Source: Pilasporangium apinafurcum (lineage: Eukaryota; Oomycota; Peronosporomycetes; Pythiales; Pythiaceae). Taken from it: a stretch of DNA of 64,000 bases. The notes under the pieces are model-generated. The model searched no databases and was not told where the DNA came from. It was given only the letters and a program-made list of their open reading frames with translations. The stretch's first letter is position 1, and every line of letters starts with the position of its first letter. The position numbers and the translations under genes were made by a program. Shown in pieces: positions 1 through 10,819 of the stretch. Location of the stretch: NCBI GenBank assembly GCA_001600495.1, contig BCKE01000059.1:35493-99492 (forward strand). Direction: 5' to 3'.

Positions 1-3000
1 TTGGTCGTAGTTCACCTTTTGTCCCCACACTTGCCATATCTTGAGCTTCAGACCAGTTCAGCTTCTCAAAATTGGGCAGATACTTTCTGCTGTTTAATGG
101 GATCAATTTGTCACCATCGTATTCCTGAGGAGTTTCTTGAAAAGGCCGGACGCTGACCATAGCTTTTGCTGTCGGCGCATTCGCCAAAAGTGGAATTTCT
201 TTTGCTCCATTAAAGTAATCACGGTGCTGCTCGACAGTAGGGACGAATCCTTTCTGTAACTTGAATCGTAAATCTAGACCACTTCGATTATGGATCCAAA
301 ATGGAGTGTAAAAGAACAATGTCCGGGCTGCATGAGCTTGCCATTGTTGAAGAAGAACGATTGCTGGTCCGTTGTCGAACCGAAGCTCATATTCATCAGA
401 ATCAAACGTGGTGCGATCTTCATTCAGGTTGATCAGAAAAGGAACGCTCCACTTTTCCGATCTGTTCGAGTCGCTAGCACAAAGTCGCATCTTCATGAGT
501 GCAGGGGTTTCAAGATTTAGTCCAAATACTTGAACGGATTTCCCACTTTCAATAAATAGCCGTCGGGAATTGACGTCTGACACATACTCGAAATAGTCCA
601 ATTGGCCAAGCAATTTTACTTCTCTTGATGTTTTTGAGTCTGATCCAACGTTAGTAACTCGAAATTCGCCATTATTGTCCAGTAAATCCCTAGGACAGTC
701 GCTCGGTTGAACAATAGCATACTCAACACCGCACGGAAGAACGTTTTGAAGAACTAACTGAGGCTGAATCACCAGCGACCAAGTGCCTAGCTGTTGGTCA
801 TTCGCAGAAATTGTTTCTTTTACTATTGTTGGTTGATTGTCGATGCAGTTTCGAGAAGGGTACATAATTTCTTTACCGGGTGGTACGTGTTCATCGATAT
901 TCGGCAGCTCAATATCGTTGCCCATTTTCTCAACCATTTTGGTTGTTCGAAGAGATTTTTTGCCACTCCCTTGCTGAGATTTTTTGGCTTCTTCTCGCTC
1001 GTATCGTGTCAACCTTTTATACAATTGCTGCTCACGTACAGAGAGAGGAAGGCGGTTGCTCCATTCAGTCTCGCCAATCTGTCGAATCGCAAACGAGCCG
1101 GCATTTACGAGATCGATAGGGATACTGAGTGATCCATGAGGCGCAAGAACAAAATAGCGCTCATTACCATCGTGCTGTTCCGGGTTCTGCCTGGCAATTT
1201 CTCCTTCTTCATTCAGCAATAAGCATTCAGTTTCCTTCGCCGTTCCGTTTTCAATAGATACGGCGCCAGCCACTTTGACTTGAAGGCCAAGTGCACCATT
1301 GATTGTCAAAGTAATTGCCACAAGTGTTGGGACGTACGTTCGCATGCATTCCGTCATGTAATTGTCGATCCACTCGTAGTTGGGATCGAGCTCTTTCACA
1401 CGACGAAGATACGCATATGCCCTTTGTAGTTCTTCATGTGATGGCTTTTCGATTTTGTTAAGGAGCGCCACACCTTCTTTGTAGAGAGTAGGAACTGATT
1501 TCTCCGCCTCAATATCCTCAACATAAGGAATCAGCTCATACACTTGTGTGTGACCAATTGAGGCGAGCGGTATATTGTGGATTGGCTTGTGCCCATCAAT
1601 TTCAACCGAAATAAAGCGATCCACTGTTTCTCTCGATTTGGAAATTGCCACTTTGAATTCTTCCCACGAAACCAGACCCGACTTGTCTGTGTCTGCTATT
1701 GCAATAAAGTCTTCAACTGCTTTGTTCAAGTCTTCCTCGTTATCCAAAACGCTGGAACTATGTCTTAACCCAGAAGAACTGCGTTTCATTGAAGATGACG
1801 TACGTCCTCGTCTCTGCCGATCTTCTTCTTCGTAAACTGCTCGAAGAACCGCACGGACTTCATCGGTATCCAGTTCACCACTTCCGTCGACATCAGCATT
1901 TCGAAACGCTTGACGCAATTGCTTTTCTTTCAAGCTCTGCTGTTCGTAATCCTTTAACTCTTCATCAATGTTTAACAGAGTGCATGGATGCGCATCGCCA
2001 GGTGGTACTGTGACGATGGGTGTGATAGTTTCTATGCGCATGTTTTCTTTCGTTTGCTTCTTGGCAACAACGTAATATTTGAAGTTGACTCCACTTTCGT
2101 TGAACATCCAAAACAGCCCGCCTTCTTCTTTAATATGTGGACGATCTCGCTCGGTCGATTTTTCCACTTTTGTAAAATTTGCCACATTTGCGTTCAAAAT
2201 CTCCATGAATGCTGATGTAACGTTCATGTGGAGATACATATCTGACGAATATACAATGCTCCAAGGGGCCTCCGGATCTTTTTTGACGTCCAAAACGCCT
2301 TGATAAAACTCCAGAAATGGTTCGATTTGCCGTGCTTTGGTGTTATAGTACTTGCCATATACATCAAAGCTGAGTTTGCCAACACCATAGTTGTTGTTAG
2401 CTCGCTTCTGGGCTTGTATATCCGACGAGAACAATCCTTCTTGAGCACCATCCCACATGCAGAAGTTACCATAGATGGTCAATTCTTCCAACGAAATTTC
2501 CAACGCAGGTAAACCCATCGGAAGCATTTCATCCACCAGACGGATGTAAAACCCGCCAAATGAAGTTGATAATATCGTTTGAACAAACATTCGCAGGTCT
2601 GTCGGAGGCGATGCATTTGCGGCCAACAAGTTTTGCTGATCTGAATTTAAGCTTGATAACAGCTGATCAATCACATTACCACGAGAATCCATGTCCATCT
2701 CCTTGCTTAAGAGCCACACACTTTGCTCACCGGGTTTTGCAATCATAGGGTTGACCAAACGATTCCAAGCCTCTTGTGCATAGTCGTAATTTTTGAAGGT
2801 GCGGACCATTTTTTTCTGCGCAACATCCACTGGGATACCATTAAGTGATGTCTTAGTTGCACCAACTTGCTCTTCATATCGAGACCAAAAGTCGGAAAGT
2901 GCCTTAGCATTTGCTAGAGTGTTGGATTTTTCACCGGATAAATACGGCACCTGGTTTCGTTGCATCCTTGGGTCCACGTATTCCTGGCCAGTGAGCGATA

Positions 3001-5869
3001 CAACACCGCGGTGCAAACGTGCGTAATTTTTCTTCTTTCTACTAAGGGCATTTTCAAATTCTTCGAATGAAATATCACCGCTCCCATCACTATCAACAAT
3101 TGAAATGAATTCACGCACAGTTGCTTCAAATTCATCTTTCGTAAGGTTTTGATAGTTGACAACACTCTTGAGCAGGCTCTCAATTTCAGATACATCTAAA
3201 GATCCACCACCATCGACATCTCGCCGTTTGAATTCTTCTTTCAAGCGATCCAAGTATCGTCGTTCCTCGAGCTCCTTTTTCGCTTTCTTGCAGTTCGCAT
3301 CGCATTCCTCCCGCTTCTTTATGACGCTAGCATCCTCTTTCATTGATTCATTTAGTGCAGACATGATACTCAAAAATACACCCATGTCGTTCGGTGACAG
3401 ATTCAACGCAAAATCAGACATTTGAATGTTTAACTTTCTTCGTGCTTCCGGTTTGACACGATCTTTACGAGAAGAACGAATTGATGCCTCATCAGATTTT
3501 TGCAATTTTGAACGGTCCAGTTCTGCAATCTGCTTCGCCGATGCTGCTGTACGCGCAATCCCCCACAAGTCAGTCGCAGCTTTTGTAGTGTGAGCGATGG
3601 AATCGGTGCTGGAGCTCGACATTGACTTGGGTTCAATAATAGCCAGCTGGTATCCCAAAGACAAGTCTACACCTTCTCCTTCGAGCTCCAAAATCGTCCG
3701 TAAACCTGTAATATCCAGCTCGATGGAATCTCCAGTGAGTATCACATTACATGGTTGGAGAGCGACATCAACGAGCTCCAATTCTATCGCTTCACGACGA
3801 GCAGAACTGACTATTTGCACACTTGTATCAGCAGTAAATGCCAATACGTGAGACTTCAATGTTTTTGAATCCCCAAGGAGGCACAACTCCCACCCCTTCA
3901 GAACTACTTTACAGCACAAAGAAAATCCGCCAAGGAGCAGGGGTAAATACTCTTGTGCAACATCTCCGATATACAATGGAGCAGCTTCTTCACGTTGCTC
4001 TGGCGATTGAATACCACTTAATGTGTCATAAGCAAGAAATCGCATTTGCGTTTCTTCATCCTCAGTAACCGCTGGCAAGTACGCATGCATTGTAGCCAAC
4101 AGCGGATCAAATATTACCAACAAGGAAAAATCCATGAGATTTAATGCAACATCCATGTGTCCGTTGGCCAACTGGAAGATCTGAAGCGATAACATTGGGC
4201 TCTCCCCAGGGTTACGATCTAGCAGCTGCCGGAACACGTTGGTTGGAGCATTTCTTTCGTCCAACATCGCAAAGCGAACAATTTCAATACCAGTCACTAT
4301 GCCTTTCTCTTCTGGGGCAATTTTGGCTATTTCATATTGGAACTCAAGCTTCAAATCACAGACTACAAACGCAATCAAGTGTTTCCCATTGCCATCATAC
4401 AGTCGCAACGACAAATGTGGTACTGAGAACGCCAACTGTAATCGATGAAATCTGGGTGGACTATCGGGCATGTCAGGTTCATATTTGTCCAGCGAGTTGG
4501 CTATAAATTTGCGTAGATCTCCTTTTCGTCGCGTTTCCTCATTTGTAAAAGGCAAATGCGTTCCTGACGATGGCACATCCCATTTAATTGCCTCCGACCT
4601 CAAATACAGCAGACGAGAAGCTAAAACATTCGATTCTAAAGCGCTCAGTCTGGAACAACGTTGTTCAATCTCTGCTTTGTGCTTGAACTTCTGGTACATA
4701 CGACTGAGGAAGCCTGTTTCATGCGTATGTCGCCATTGCTGACGGTATAAGTCTATATATTCATTCGCATCGTTGCCTGTCAGCTCTACAGACTTCTTTT
4801 CATCCGCAATCGTCGCGCGATTGTACCAATCGTAGTAATAGCTCAGTGGGCGGAGTAAACTCATAAGAAATCCAACTTGCGCGGGTCGCACTTGCATCAT
4901 CGCTTCCTTATTAGGAGAATGCACAATCTCCAATTCCAAGACACGTTGCTCTTCAATTCGCTGCATATAGACACTCTGGAAAACGAACGGCATGTACACA
5001 TTAATCTCCATCGAGAACGGCGACATCACATAGCAGGTATCTAAGCTTCCACCAGGCGCTGCGCGCACAAATATATCAAAATCTTGCAACTGCAGTGCAC
5101 GTTTGCGGCGATTTCCACTGCCGTGGCCTCGACCAATCTCAAAGGCTTTCATATCAACACCCAGGCTTGAAGAGCTCCACTCATCTGTAATAACAAGGGA
5201 GAATTTTTGCACAATAATCTCAAATGAGTCAATGATTTCATCCACCAGCAGCTGCCATGACGCTGGTGCCGACACTGTTGCCTTCGCTTCCGACGACGAA
5301 GATGAAGATGAAGGTGCTGACGCTTGCTTTTTCTTGGCTTGTGCTATAGACGCGCGCACATCAGCCAATTCTTTTAACTTCTTTGCAATAGTGGAGGTCC
5401 AAGTCTCTAAGCGAGCTAATCTGGCTTCTGCAGCATTCTTTATAGCTTTATCCTTGCGTGTGGCGTTTTCCTCCCGGTCCCAGATCCATTTCTCTGCCTC
5501 GTTCCATCGCAATCCGACTTGCAATCCAGCGATGTGAAACTTGGAGTGCATTTGCTGGTGTTTCTCACTACCAAAAAATCGGGCCCACAGTGGTAATACC
5601 AATAGCATTTGTTGCAATTGCACTTTATCCAGATCCACTGGCAGTCCTACAGACGATTCAATTGGCGGCAGTGCGGTTTTGTCCATGACGAAATTCGTAA
5701 TCTCGAACGATCCGTTGCGCCAGGACCAAGCGATGCGAAAGTTGGGTCCAACATATGCGCGTGCAACGAAACGCAACACATATGTGAGCAATATATCGCC
5801 GCAGACCATAAAGGCCGCGGTGGTCGCCGCACTGATCACCAGCGCATAGAACAGCAGGGAATAGAACAT
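1..5869 (-). CDS. VPS13-like bridge lipid-transfer protein with EF-hands (5' part, runs off left edge)
   Basis: A single open frame of about 1,956 codons starts at ATG 5869-5867 and has no stop before base 1, so the 3' end lies outside the window. The first ~30 residues are a hydrophobic segment (MFYSLLFYALVIS...), followed by a chorein-N-like region (VLRFVARAYVGPNF, SVGLPVDLDKVQLQLLQM). A charged coiled coil lies near residues 150-190. Two pairs of EF-hand loops are visible, DVDGGGSLDVSE and DSDGSGDISFEE near 880-940, and DVDGSGELDTDE and DTDKSGLVSWEE near 1325-1400. Close to the edge, FYTPFWIHNRSGLDLRF resembles the VPS13 adaptor-binding (VAB/SHR-BD) repeat. VPS13 proteins move lipids between membranes at contact sites. 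The N-terminal membrane anchor and the calcium loops suggest tethering and calcium control, which is inference. No intron is needed in the visible part. Confidence 0.82.
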   Translation of the reverse strand, partial: MFYSLLFYALVISAATTAAFMVCGDILLTYVLRFVARAYVGPNFRIAWSWRNGSFEITNFVMDKTALPPIESSVGLPVDLDKVQLQQMLLVLPLWARFFGSEKHQQMHSKFHIAGLQVGLRWNEAEKWIWDREENATRKDKAIKNAAEARLARLETWTSTIAKKLKELADVRASIAQAKKKQASAPSSSSSSSEAKATVSAPASWQLLVDEIIDSFEIIVQKFSLVITDEWSSSSLGVDMKAFEIGRGHGSGNRRKRALQLQDFDIFVRAAPGGSLDTCYVMSPFSMEINVYMPFVFQSVYMQRIEEQRVLELEIVHSPNKEAMMQVRPAQVGFLMSLLRPLSYYYDWYNRATIADEKKSVELTGNDANEYIDLYRQQWRHTHETGFLSRMYQKFKHKAEIEQRCSRLSALESNVLASRLLYLRSEAIKWDVPSSGTHLPFTNEETRRKGDLRKFIANSLDKYEPDMPDSPPRFHRLQLAFSVPHLSLRLYDGNGKHLIAFVVCDLKLEFQYEIAKIAPEEKGIVTGIEIVRFAMLDERNAPTNVFRQLLDRNPGESPMLSLQIFQLANGHMDVALNLMDFSLLVIFDPLLATMHAYLPAVTEDEETQMRFLAYDTLSGIQSPEQREEAAPLYIGDVAQEYLPLLLGGFSLCCKVVLKGWELCLLGDSKTLKSHVLAFTADTSVQIVSSARREAIELELVDVALQPCNVILTGDSIELDITGLRTILELEGEGVDLSLGYQLAIIEPKSMSSSSTDSIAHTTKAATDLWGIARTAASAKQIAELDRSKLQKSDEASIRSSRKDRVKPEARRKLNIQMSDFALNLSPNDMGVFLSIMSALNESMKEDASVIKKREECDANCKKAKKELEERRYLDRLKEEFKRRDVDGGGSLDVSEIESLLKSVVNYQNLTKDEFEATVREFISIVDSDGSGDISFEEFENALSRKKKNYARLHRGVVSLTGQEYVDPRMQRNQVPYLSGEKSNTLANAKALSDFWSRYEEQVGATKTSLNGIPVDVAQKKMVRTFKNYDYAQEAWNRLVNPMIAKPGEQSVWLLSKEMDMDSRGNVIDQLLSSLNSDQQNLLAANASPPTDLRMFVQTILSTSFGGFYIRLVDEMLPMGLPALEISLEELTIYGNFCMWDGAQEGLFSSDIQAQKRANNNYGVGKLSFDVYGKYYNTKARQIEPFLEFYQGVLDVKKDPEAPWSIVYSSDMYLHMNVTSAFMEILNANVANFTKVEKSTERDRPHIKEEGGLFWMFNESGVNFKYYVVAKKQTKENMRIETITPIVTVPPGDAHPCTLLNIDEELKDYEQQSLKEKQLRQAFRNADVDGSGELDTDEVRAVLRAVYEEEDRQRRGRTSSSMKRSSSGLRHSSSVLDNEEDLNKAVEDFIAIADTDKSGLVSWEEFKVAISKSRETVDRFISVEIDGHKPIHNIPLASIGHTQVYELIPYVEDIEAEKSVPTLYKEGVALLNKIEKPSHEELQRAYAYLRRVKELDPNYEWIDNYMTECMRTYVPTLVAITLTINGALGLQVKVAGAVSIENGTAKETECLLLNEEGEIARQNPEQHDGNERYFVLAPHGSLSIPIDLVNAGSFAIRQIGETEWSNRLPLSVREQQLYKRLTRYEREEAKKSQQGSGKKSLRTTKMVEKMGNDIELPNIDEHVPPGKEIMYPSRNCIDNQPTIVKETISANDQQLGTWSLVIQPQLVLQNVLPCGVEYAIVQPSDCPRDLLDNNGEFRVTNVGSDSKTSREVKLLGQLDYFEYVSDVNSRRLFIESGKSVQVFGLNLETPALMKMRLCASDSNRSEKWSVPFLINLNEDRTTFDSDEYELRFDNGPAIVLLQQWQAHAARTLFFYTPFWIHNRSGLDLRFKLQKGFVPTVEQHRDYFNGAKEIPLLANAPTAKAMVSVRPFQETPQEYDGDKLIPLNSRKYLPNFEKLNWSEAQDMASVGTKGELRP

Positions 5870-6250
5870 TCTTCAGCTATAACGTTCACGGATATGCCCG
5901 TGCGGGCTTCTCAAGTTTCCTTTTTCACTATTTTACTTGAGGGCGACGAGTGAAAGCGACCAATGAGGCAGTTCGGCGCCTAGCACCAACGTGCGTGCGG
6001 GTGTCGCACACACCCTCATAACTTTCTGGAAACATCTTATGACACCGTTAGACAACCAGTGTGGTCCACATAAAGATGTAGGTAAATTTTGTACAAAAAA
6101 CAGGATTCACCAATAAAAAGCCTTAGAGATAACTTTCTTGTATATTCATTGGATGAAATAAAATGTAGAAAAGGGGATACATAGAAAGAGAAATCCCAAC
6201 CTCAACACGTTCTGTGGATTCCGCTTCAAGAGTCGGGCCAGATGTTGGCT
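5870..6250. other. intergenic, upstream of the VPS13-like gene
   Basis: This is the spacer between the start of the VPS13-like gene and the stop of DNAAF1, both on the minus strand. It should hold the VPS13-like promoter and the DNAAF1 3' UTR. I see no further gene or repeat in it. Confidence 0.5.
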
Positions 6251-8379
6251 TCAGTCCAGTGCTTGGAGATTGGTATGGGGAGTTCGCGCGGATTTGCAGA
6301 TGGATGGTGTGGATACTGGTTGCCTTTGAGGAGCTGGTGGCGGTAGTGAAGATGTATCTCGTGTGGATCCATATCCTAAGTTGGAAATTTCACGCAGAAT
6401 CTCATGTCGTGTCAAAGGTCGCACCTGTGACTCATCTCCCCTGCTGGATGCGTCAGATGATCTTACAGTTGAAGCATTTAAGTCGCCTGCGTCATCCTCA
6501 CTGTTATCACTCTCTTCATCCTATCAGTTAGAATATACAAATACAAACCGTGAGGTAAAAGGTACCATATCGAGCAGTTGCTTTCCTCTAAAAGAGCATA
6601 GGCTGTCGACGGACTACCTAGAACGTACCGTACTGTGCATGGATGGCAGTTGCTGCGGTCGATGGAGGAAGGGAGATCGTCGCGCACGTTCCTGTAATTG
6701 CGCCCACGTTTCTCGCTCTTCCCCCGCATCTTTAAAGAACCGGAGAGGATCCGCGCGGTCGATGAGAGACGGAGCGGGTGGTGGACCACTCACATGAACG
6801 GACTGCTCTCTATTAGTACACGGTGATAGAGGCGGAGCAGGAGGTAGAGCGAGTACTTTGCTGCCGTCTTGCGGCATGGTCTCCATTGTTTGTGCTATTG
6901 TATCGAACGCATTGGTCTGACTATTTGCGAGCAGAGGCGGTGCTTTCAAGGTCGTTTCCAATCGTGATGTGAGCTGATCAACATGGTCACTGTCGTTCTG
7001 CTCTTCTGGAGGTACCTCATGGATTGGTTCTTTCACCATCTCGCTGGACGTCACAACCTCACGATCGCTATTACTCACACTAATGTCACTGTTCGAATTG
7101 TCATCAGTTGACACTTGGTCTATCGTTGTTGTTGTCGTCGCACTCATTGACTTGAGAAGCTCTTTGTCGTTTACTCCCTTATTTTCTTCTTCCATCGCCC
7201 AAAATTTCGCACCCATTCGCTTTACGCCGCCTCCTAACACTTCATACTTGGCTTTAATGGAGTCTATATGTGCCTGCTCGATTCGTTCATCCCATTTCGC
7301 CCGTTCTTGAGAGTCCAACTTGGCATATTCCTCCTTTGTGATGCCTCGAAATCCGCGGAGATCAACATTTGCTACATTTACAGTCTCATCCTGTTCCGGA
7401 TGATTGTTATTCCCACTAGCATTCTCCTTTTCCACCATTTTCTGCAAACGCTCCTTCTCCAGCTCCTGCAGCCGTTTCTCGCGCACTTGTGCTTGCCAGT
7501 CACGGAACTCTTGCAATGTGCGCCGTCGCTCGTCGTTTTCCCTGTTGATAAATGCTCGTTTGGCCTGCAATTCAGCGTCATTTCCACCTTCTTGCCAGGC
7601 TGCCACAGCAGTGCGCTCGATGGGAAAAATAGGGCGATCGAGAAACGATAACTGAGGTAATGCGGATATATATACTTTGCGGAAGTACTTGGTCTTGGAA
7701 ACCACCGCATTGCCTGTAATCCTTAACGCCTTGAGCTGTGGAATCGCCTTGAGTACCGTCAACGTCTCGACACTTTCTAGCTGATTGTGACTGATATCGA
7801 GATTTGAAAGCTGCTGACATTTGGTAAGTTCCATCAGGTCGTCGCTGGTCGTGAGCTGATTCCGTGATACATTAAGCGACGATAATTGAGGCAAATGGGC
7901 GAGTCCTGATAGTGTCGTGATGCGATTCTCACTCAAATCCAGCGTATTGAGTTCACGAAGACATTCCAGGTTTTCAATCTTTTCGATCAGATTCTTACTC
8001 AAATATAAACAGCGTAAATGTACCAGCGAGAATAGATTTTCGATCTTGGTTAGTCCATTCGATTCCAGCCATAACGCCTTGAGATTGTAGTATGCATCCA
8101 AACCTTCAATTTTCTGGAATCCGCGGAAATGTGCATATCTACATTACATCTCAATGCATTAAAAATCATCTGGTTATTGGTCCAAGTAGAATGAATATGC
8201 AAAGTGCACACTTACAAACTATCGTTCAGCTCGGGAGTTTCGTAGCCATCATTTTCCAGACAGAGTTCACGCAATGTAGCAGCGTCCATGACCGGTATTT
8301 GACCTTTTCGGTCGGCCTTGAAGCGATTCTTCTCAAGCTCTCGCAGGCGATTCAACGGTGACATTGTTGCAGTGCTCAT
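6251..8379 (-). CDS. DNAAF1: dynein axonemal assembly factor 1 (LRRC50/ODA7)
   Basis: Three exons: 8216-8379, 8138-6629 and 6520-6251, giving 647 aa. The start is the first in-frame ATG at 8379. Both introns (77 and 108 bp) have GT-AG ends, and the second ends in CTAACTGATAG with a clear branch site. The exon 1/2 junction rebuilds the family hallmark PELNDSLYAHFRGFQKI, as in human LNDTLYLHFKGF. About six leucine-rich repeats follow (residues ~60-200), then the LRR cap with FLDRPIFPIERTAVAAW, which matches the family's LDDRPVFP...AEAW. A Glu/Arg-rich helix (~210-260) and a low-complexity tail follow. Exon 3 adds an acidic stretch (DEESDNSEDDAGD) and RPLTRHEILREISNLGY. DNAAF1 is a cytoplasmic factor for preassembly of outer and inner dynein arms, so the organism should make motile flagella. 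Confidence 0.9.
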
Positions 8380-8662
8380 AATGGTACAAACTAATAAGGA
8401 TGGAAGAGTAGATACTACATGAAAGGACACGCCTTTTCGTGATTTTTACCCAAGATTGATCACTGTAATTTTACCGTTGATACTTGCTAACAAACGGTAA
8501 ATTTACCGGAATGATATTTTTATGGGGGATTGCTTTTCGCCAGAAAATTCGATACAGGTACATACTATATAGGTGTGACAAGACTATCGACATAAATCAA
8601 ACTCAGAAACCATCACAGAATTGCATTCGCAGAATTTTACTTGCATCTTGATGACCTTTTTC

Positions 8663-10819
8663 TTATAGATCGATCAATTTGAACTCGTCGCGGAAGAGAT
8701 TTATGTCTCTCGTGTCCGCCAGCTTCACGAGATCGAAACGCTCCATGCACGTGAAGCAAATTCTTAAATAGCTCCAGATATGCTCCGCCTGGTTGTTCAA
8801 ACTCAACGCATGCAGATAACATTTGGTCGCTTCTTCGTAATTGCCCAAATTTGCATGACTGATGCCCAAGTTCAGCCACCCGCGAGCGTAACGAGGCTTC
8901 AATTCTAGCGCTCTAAAGGACACCATATTAGCATACAAGAAATAGTAATCCCAGTGCTTATCTCACACAATCAAACATACCTGTGATAGGCAGGAATGGC
9001 TTCTGCAGATCGAGAGGAATTGGCCAAAGTAGCGCCAATCTTGTTCCACAACGAATATTCATCCGGCCGATGTTCCGATGCCATTCGAAAACTGTTGACA
9101 GCGGCATCATAATCTTTAGAGACGTTGTACAATACACCAAGCACCACTTGGACATCCGAGTCATGCGGGTCATGGGCGCGAGCCTGTAGCATGAGCTGCA
9201 TCACTTCATCCATCAGCGATCCATCACTGTACTCATCCACGACGATCTCTAGACCATGGAACTTTGGATTGTGTTGCACCCATGCTTTGAGGTTCTTAAG
9301 CGCACCTTGAGGGTTGAGCTCGTTCACGTTACTGACACCAAGTGCCAATAATGCGCTCAGATTATATGGATCTTCTTCAACAGCACGCTCTAGACAAATA
9401 ATCGCGCTCTTGTCTTCGTCATTCTCGGCGTGACACTCGCCCAGCATGCGCCATGCTTCACTGTTCTCTGGATGCTGCTGTACTTCTGCTTCAAACGCTA
9501 AAATTGCATCCGATAAGTGACCCGATTTAAACAGCTTCACGCCTCGTTCGAAATTGTCCAGTGCGTCCATGAACGGATTCTCGGATTTGTAGGCATAATC
9601 CTTATCATTCACGTTGTCCCATGCGTCCTCAAAAGGATCTGTGATTTGAGCCTCCGCCATCGCTTTCTCCCATATCTCCTCCTGTCATGACGATAAAACC
9701 ATCAATTACAATGATACAAGTATACTATGCAAAAACAGTACTCACCAAATTATCGCTTTCGTTCCATGCACCTTCCAGCGTCTTTTCTTCCGCGGTATGC
9801 GAATCCTCCCACGCATGGTCCATATTTTTCGCCTCCGTTGAGTGCGCATCTCTCCATACGCTCTCCAAACCTTGCTGCTGAGCACCAGCAGCTTCGGCAA
9901 ACGCACTTTCCATCGACGTAGCAGCCGCATGCTCACTATTAGCCCAAGACGATTCGAAGAGATCACGATTCACTCGCACGTCCGATGTCTCCTCCCACGC
10001 TCCTTCCAATGCACCTTCTGCTCGTAATCCAGTACCATTGACTTCGTTTTTGACTTCATCAATCTCTAATTCGCCACTGCCGACTTGATTCATAAACTTC
10101 AAAAACTCGCTGTTCTGCCACTTCGGATCGGGGTTTTGCGCCATCGTGCGCGCCATTTCATTGGAAACCTGTTGCGTTTCCAGCAAACGACTGTCATTTT
10201 TCGTCACCTGCTCCGAGGATGTATGTTCCAATGACTCCGCCATGTGGTGAGTATGGTTATACTGTTGATGCATTTGCGGAATGGGTGCCTTTGTTTCTTC
10301 CCATGCGATTTCCTGGCGCGATTTTCCAGCTGTTTGCCAAGCATCGTCCAAATGGGTTCCACGGAAGTCCTCAATCCAGGCTTCGTGTTGTTGCGGACGC
10401 TGATGCATCATTTGTGGTGGTGGTGGTGGGTGGTGATGCATCGGCTGGAAAGCCGCCCTTTTCGAGTCTTGAAATGCCCCCTCCATGGCTGCTGCATGTG
10501 GCGAAGGCATCATCATCCTTGGCGCTTGCTGGGCTTCACCCGCGCGGAACGCAGCTTCCATACGAGATCGATGCATCGCTTCTTGTTCAAATCCTTGCAG
10601 GAACTGTGCGTCCGCACCATGGGCAAAGTTCTGTCGCTGCATTTGCATGGCCATGTCACTTTGAAACGCCGGTTGTGGTCCATTCGCTCGCCCACGAACA
10701 CTTCCACGCGCTTGAGCCTGAAGCACACTATCCATGGCGCGCGAGAGCGGGTTCTGTGAAGCCACCGTGCCGTCCACGCTGCATCCCGTTCCCTGCACGA
10801 GTTTTCCGAGGACGTCCAT
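8663..10819 (-). CDS. PEX5: peroxisomal targeting signal 1 receptor PEX5
   Basis: Three exons: 10819-9746, 9681-8981 and 8912-8663, giving 674 aa. The chosen start (MDVLGKLVQGTGC) puts a cysteine at residue 13, near the conserved N-terminal Cys that PEX5 uses for ubiquitin-dependent export. An in-frame GTG further upstream is not a start. The N-terminal half is disordered and carries about ten Trp motifs of the WxxxF/Y type (WIEDF, WEETK, WEETS, WANSE, WRDAH, WEDSH, WNESD, IWEKA, DAWDN), which bind PEX14/PEX13. The C-terminal half has tetratricopeptide repeats including AWRMLGECHAENDEDKSAI and RGWLNLGISHANLGNYEEA, which bind PTS1 tails (SKL). It cycles between the cytosol and the peroxisome. 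The introns are 64 and 68 bp with phases 0 and 2. Confidence 0.95.

Noticed and set aside
5103-5537. Plus-strand frames opposite the VPS13-like gene
   Set aside because: The minus frame is open for over 1,950 codons with recognisable domains; the plus frames are shadows.
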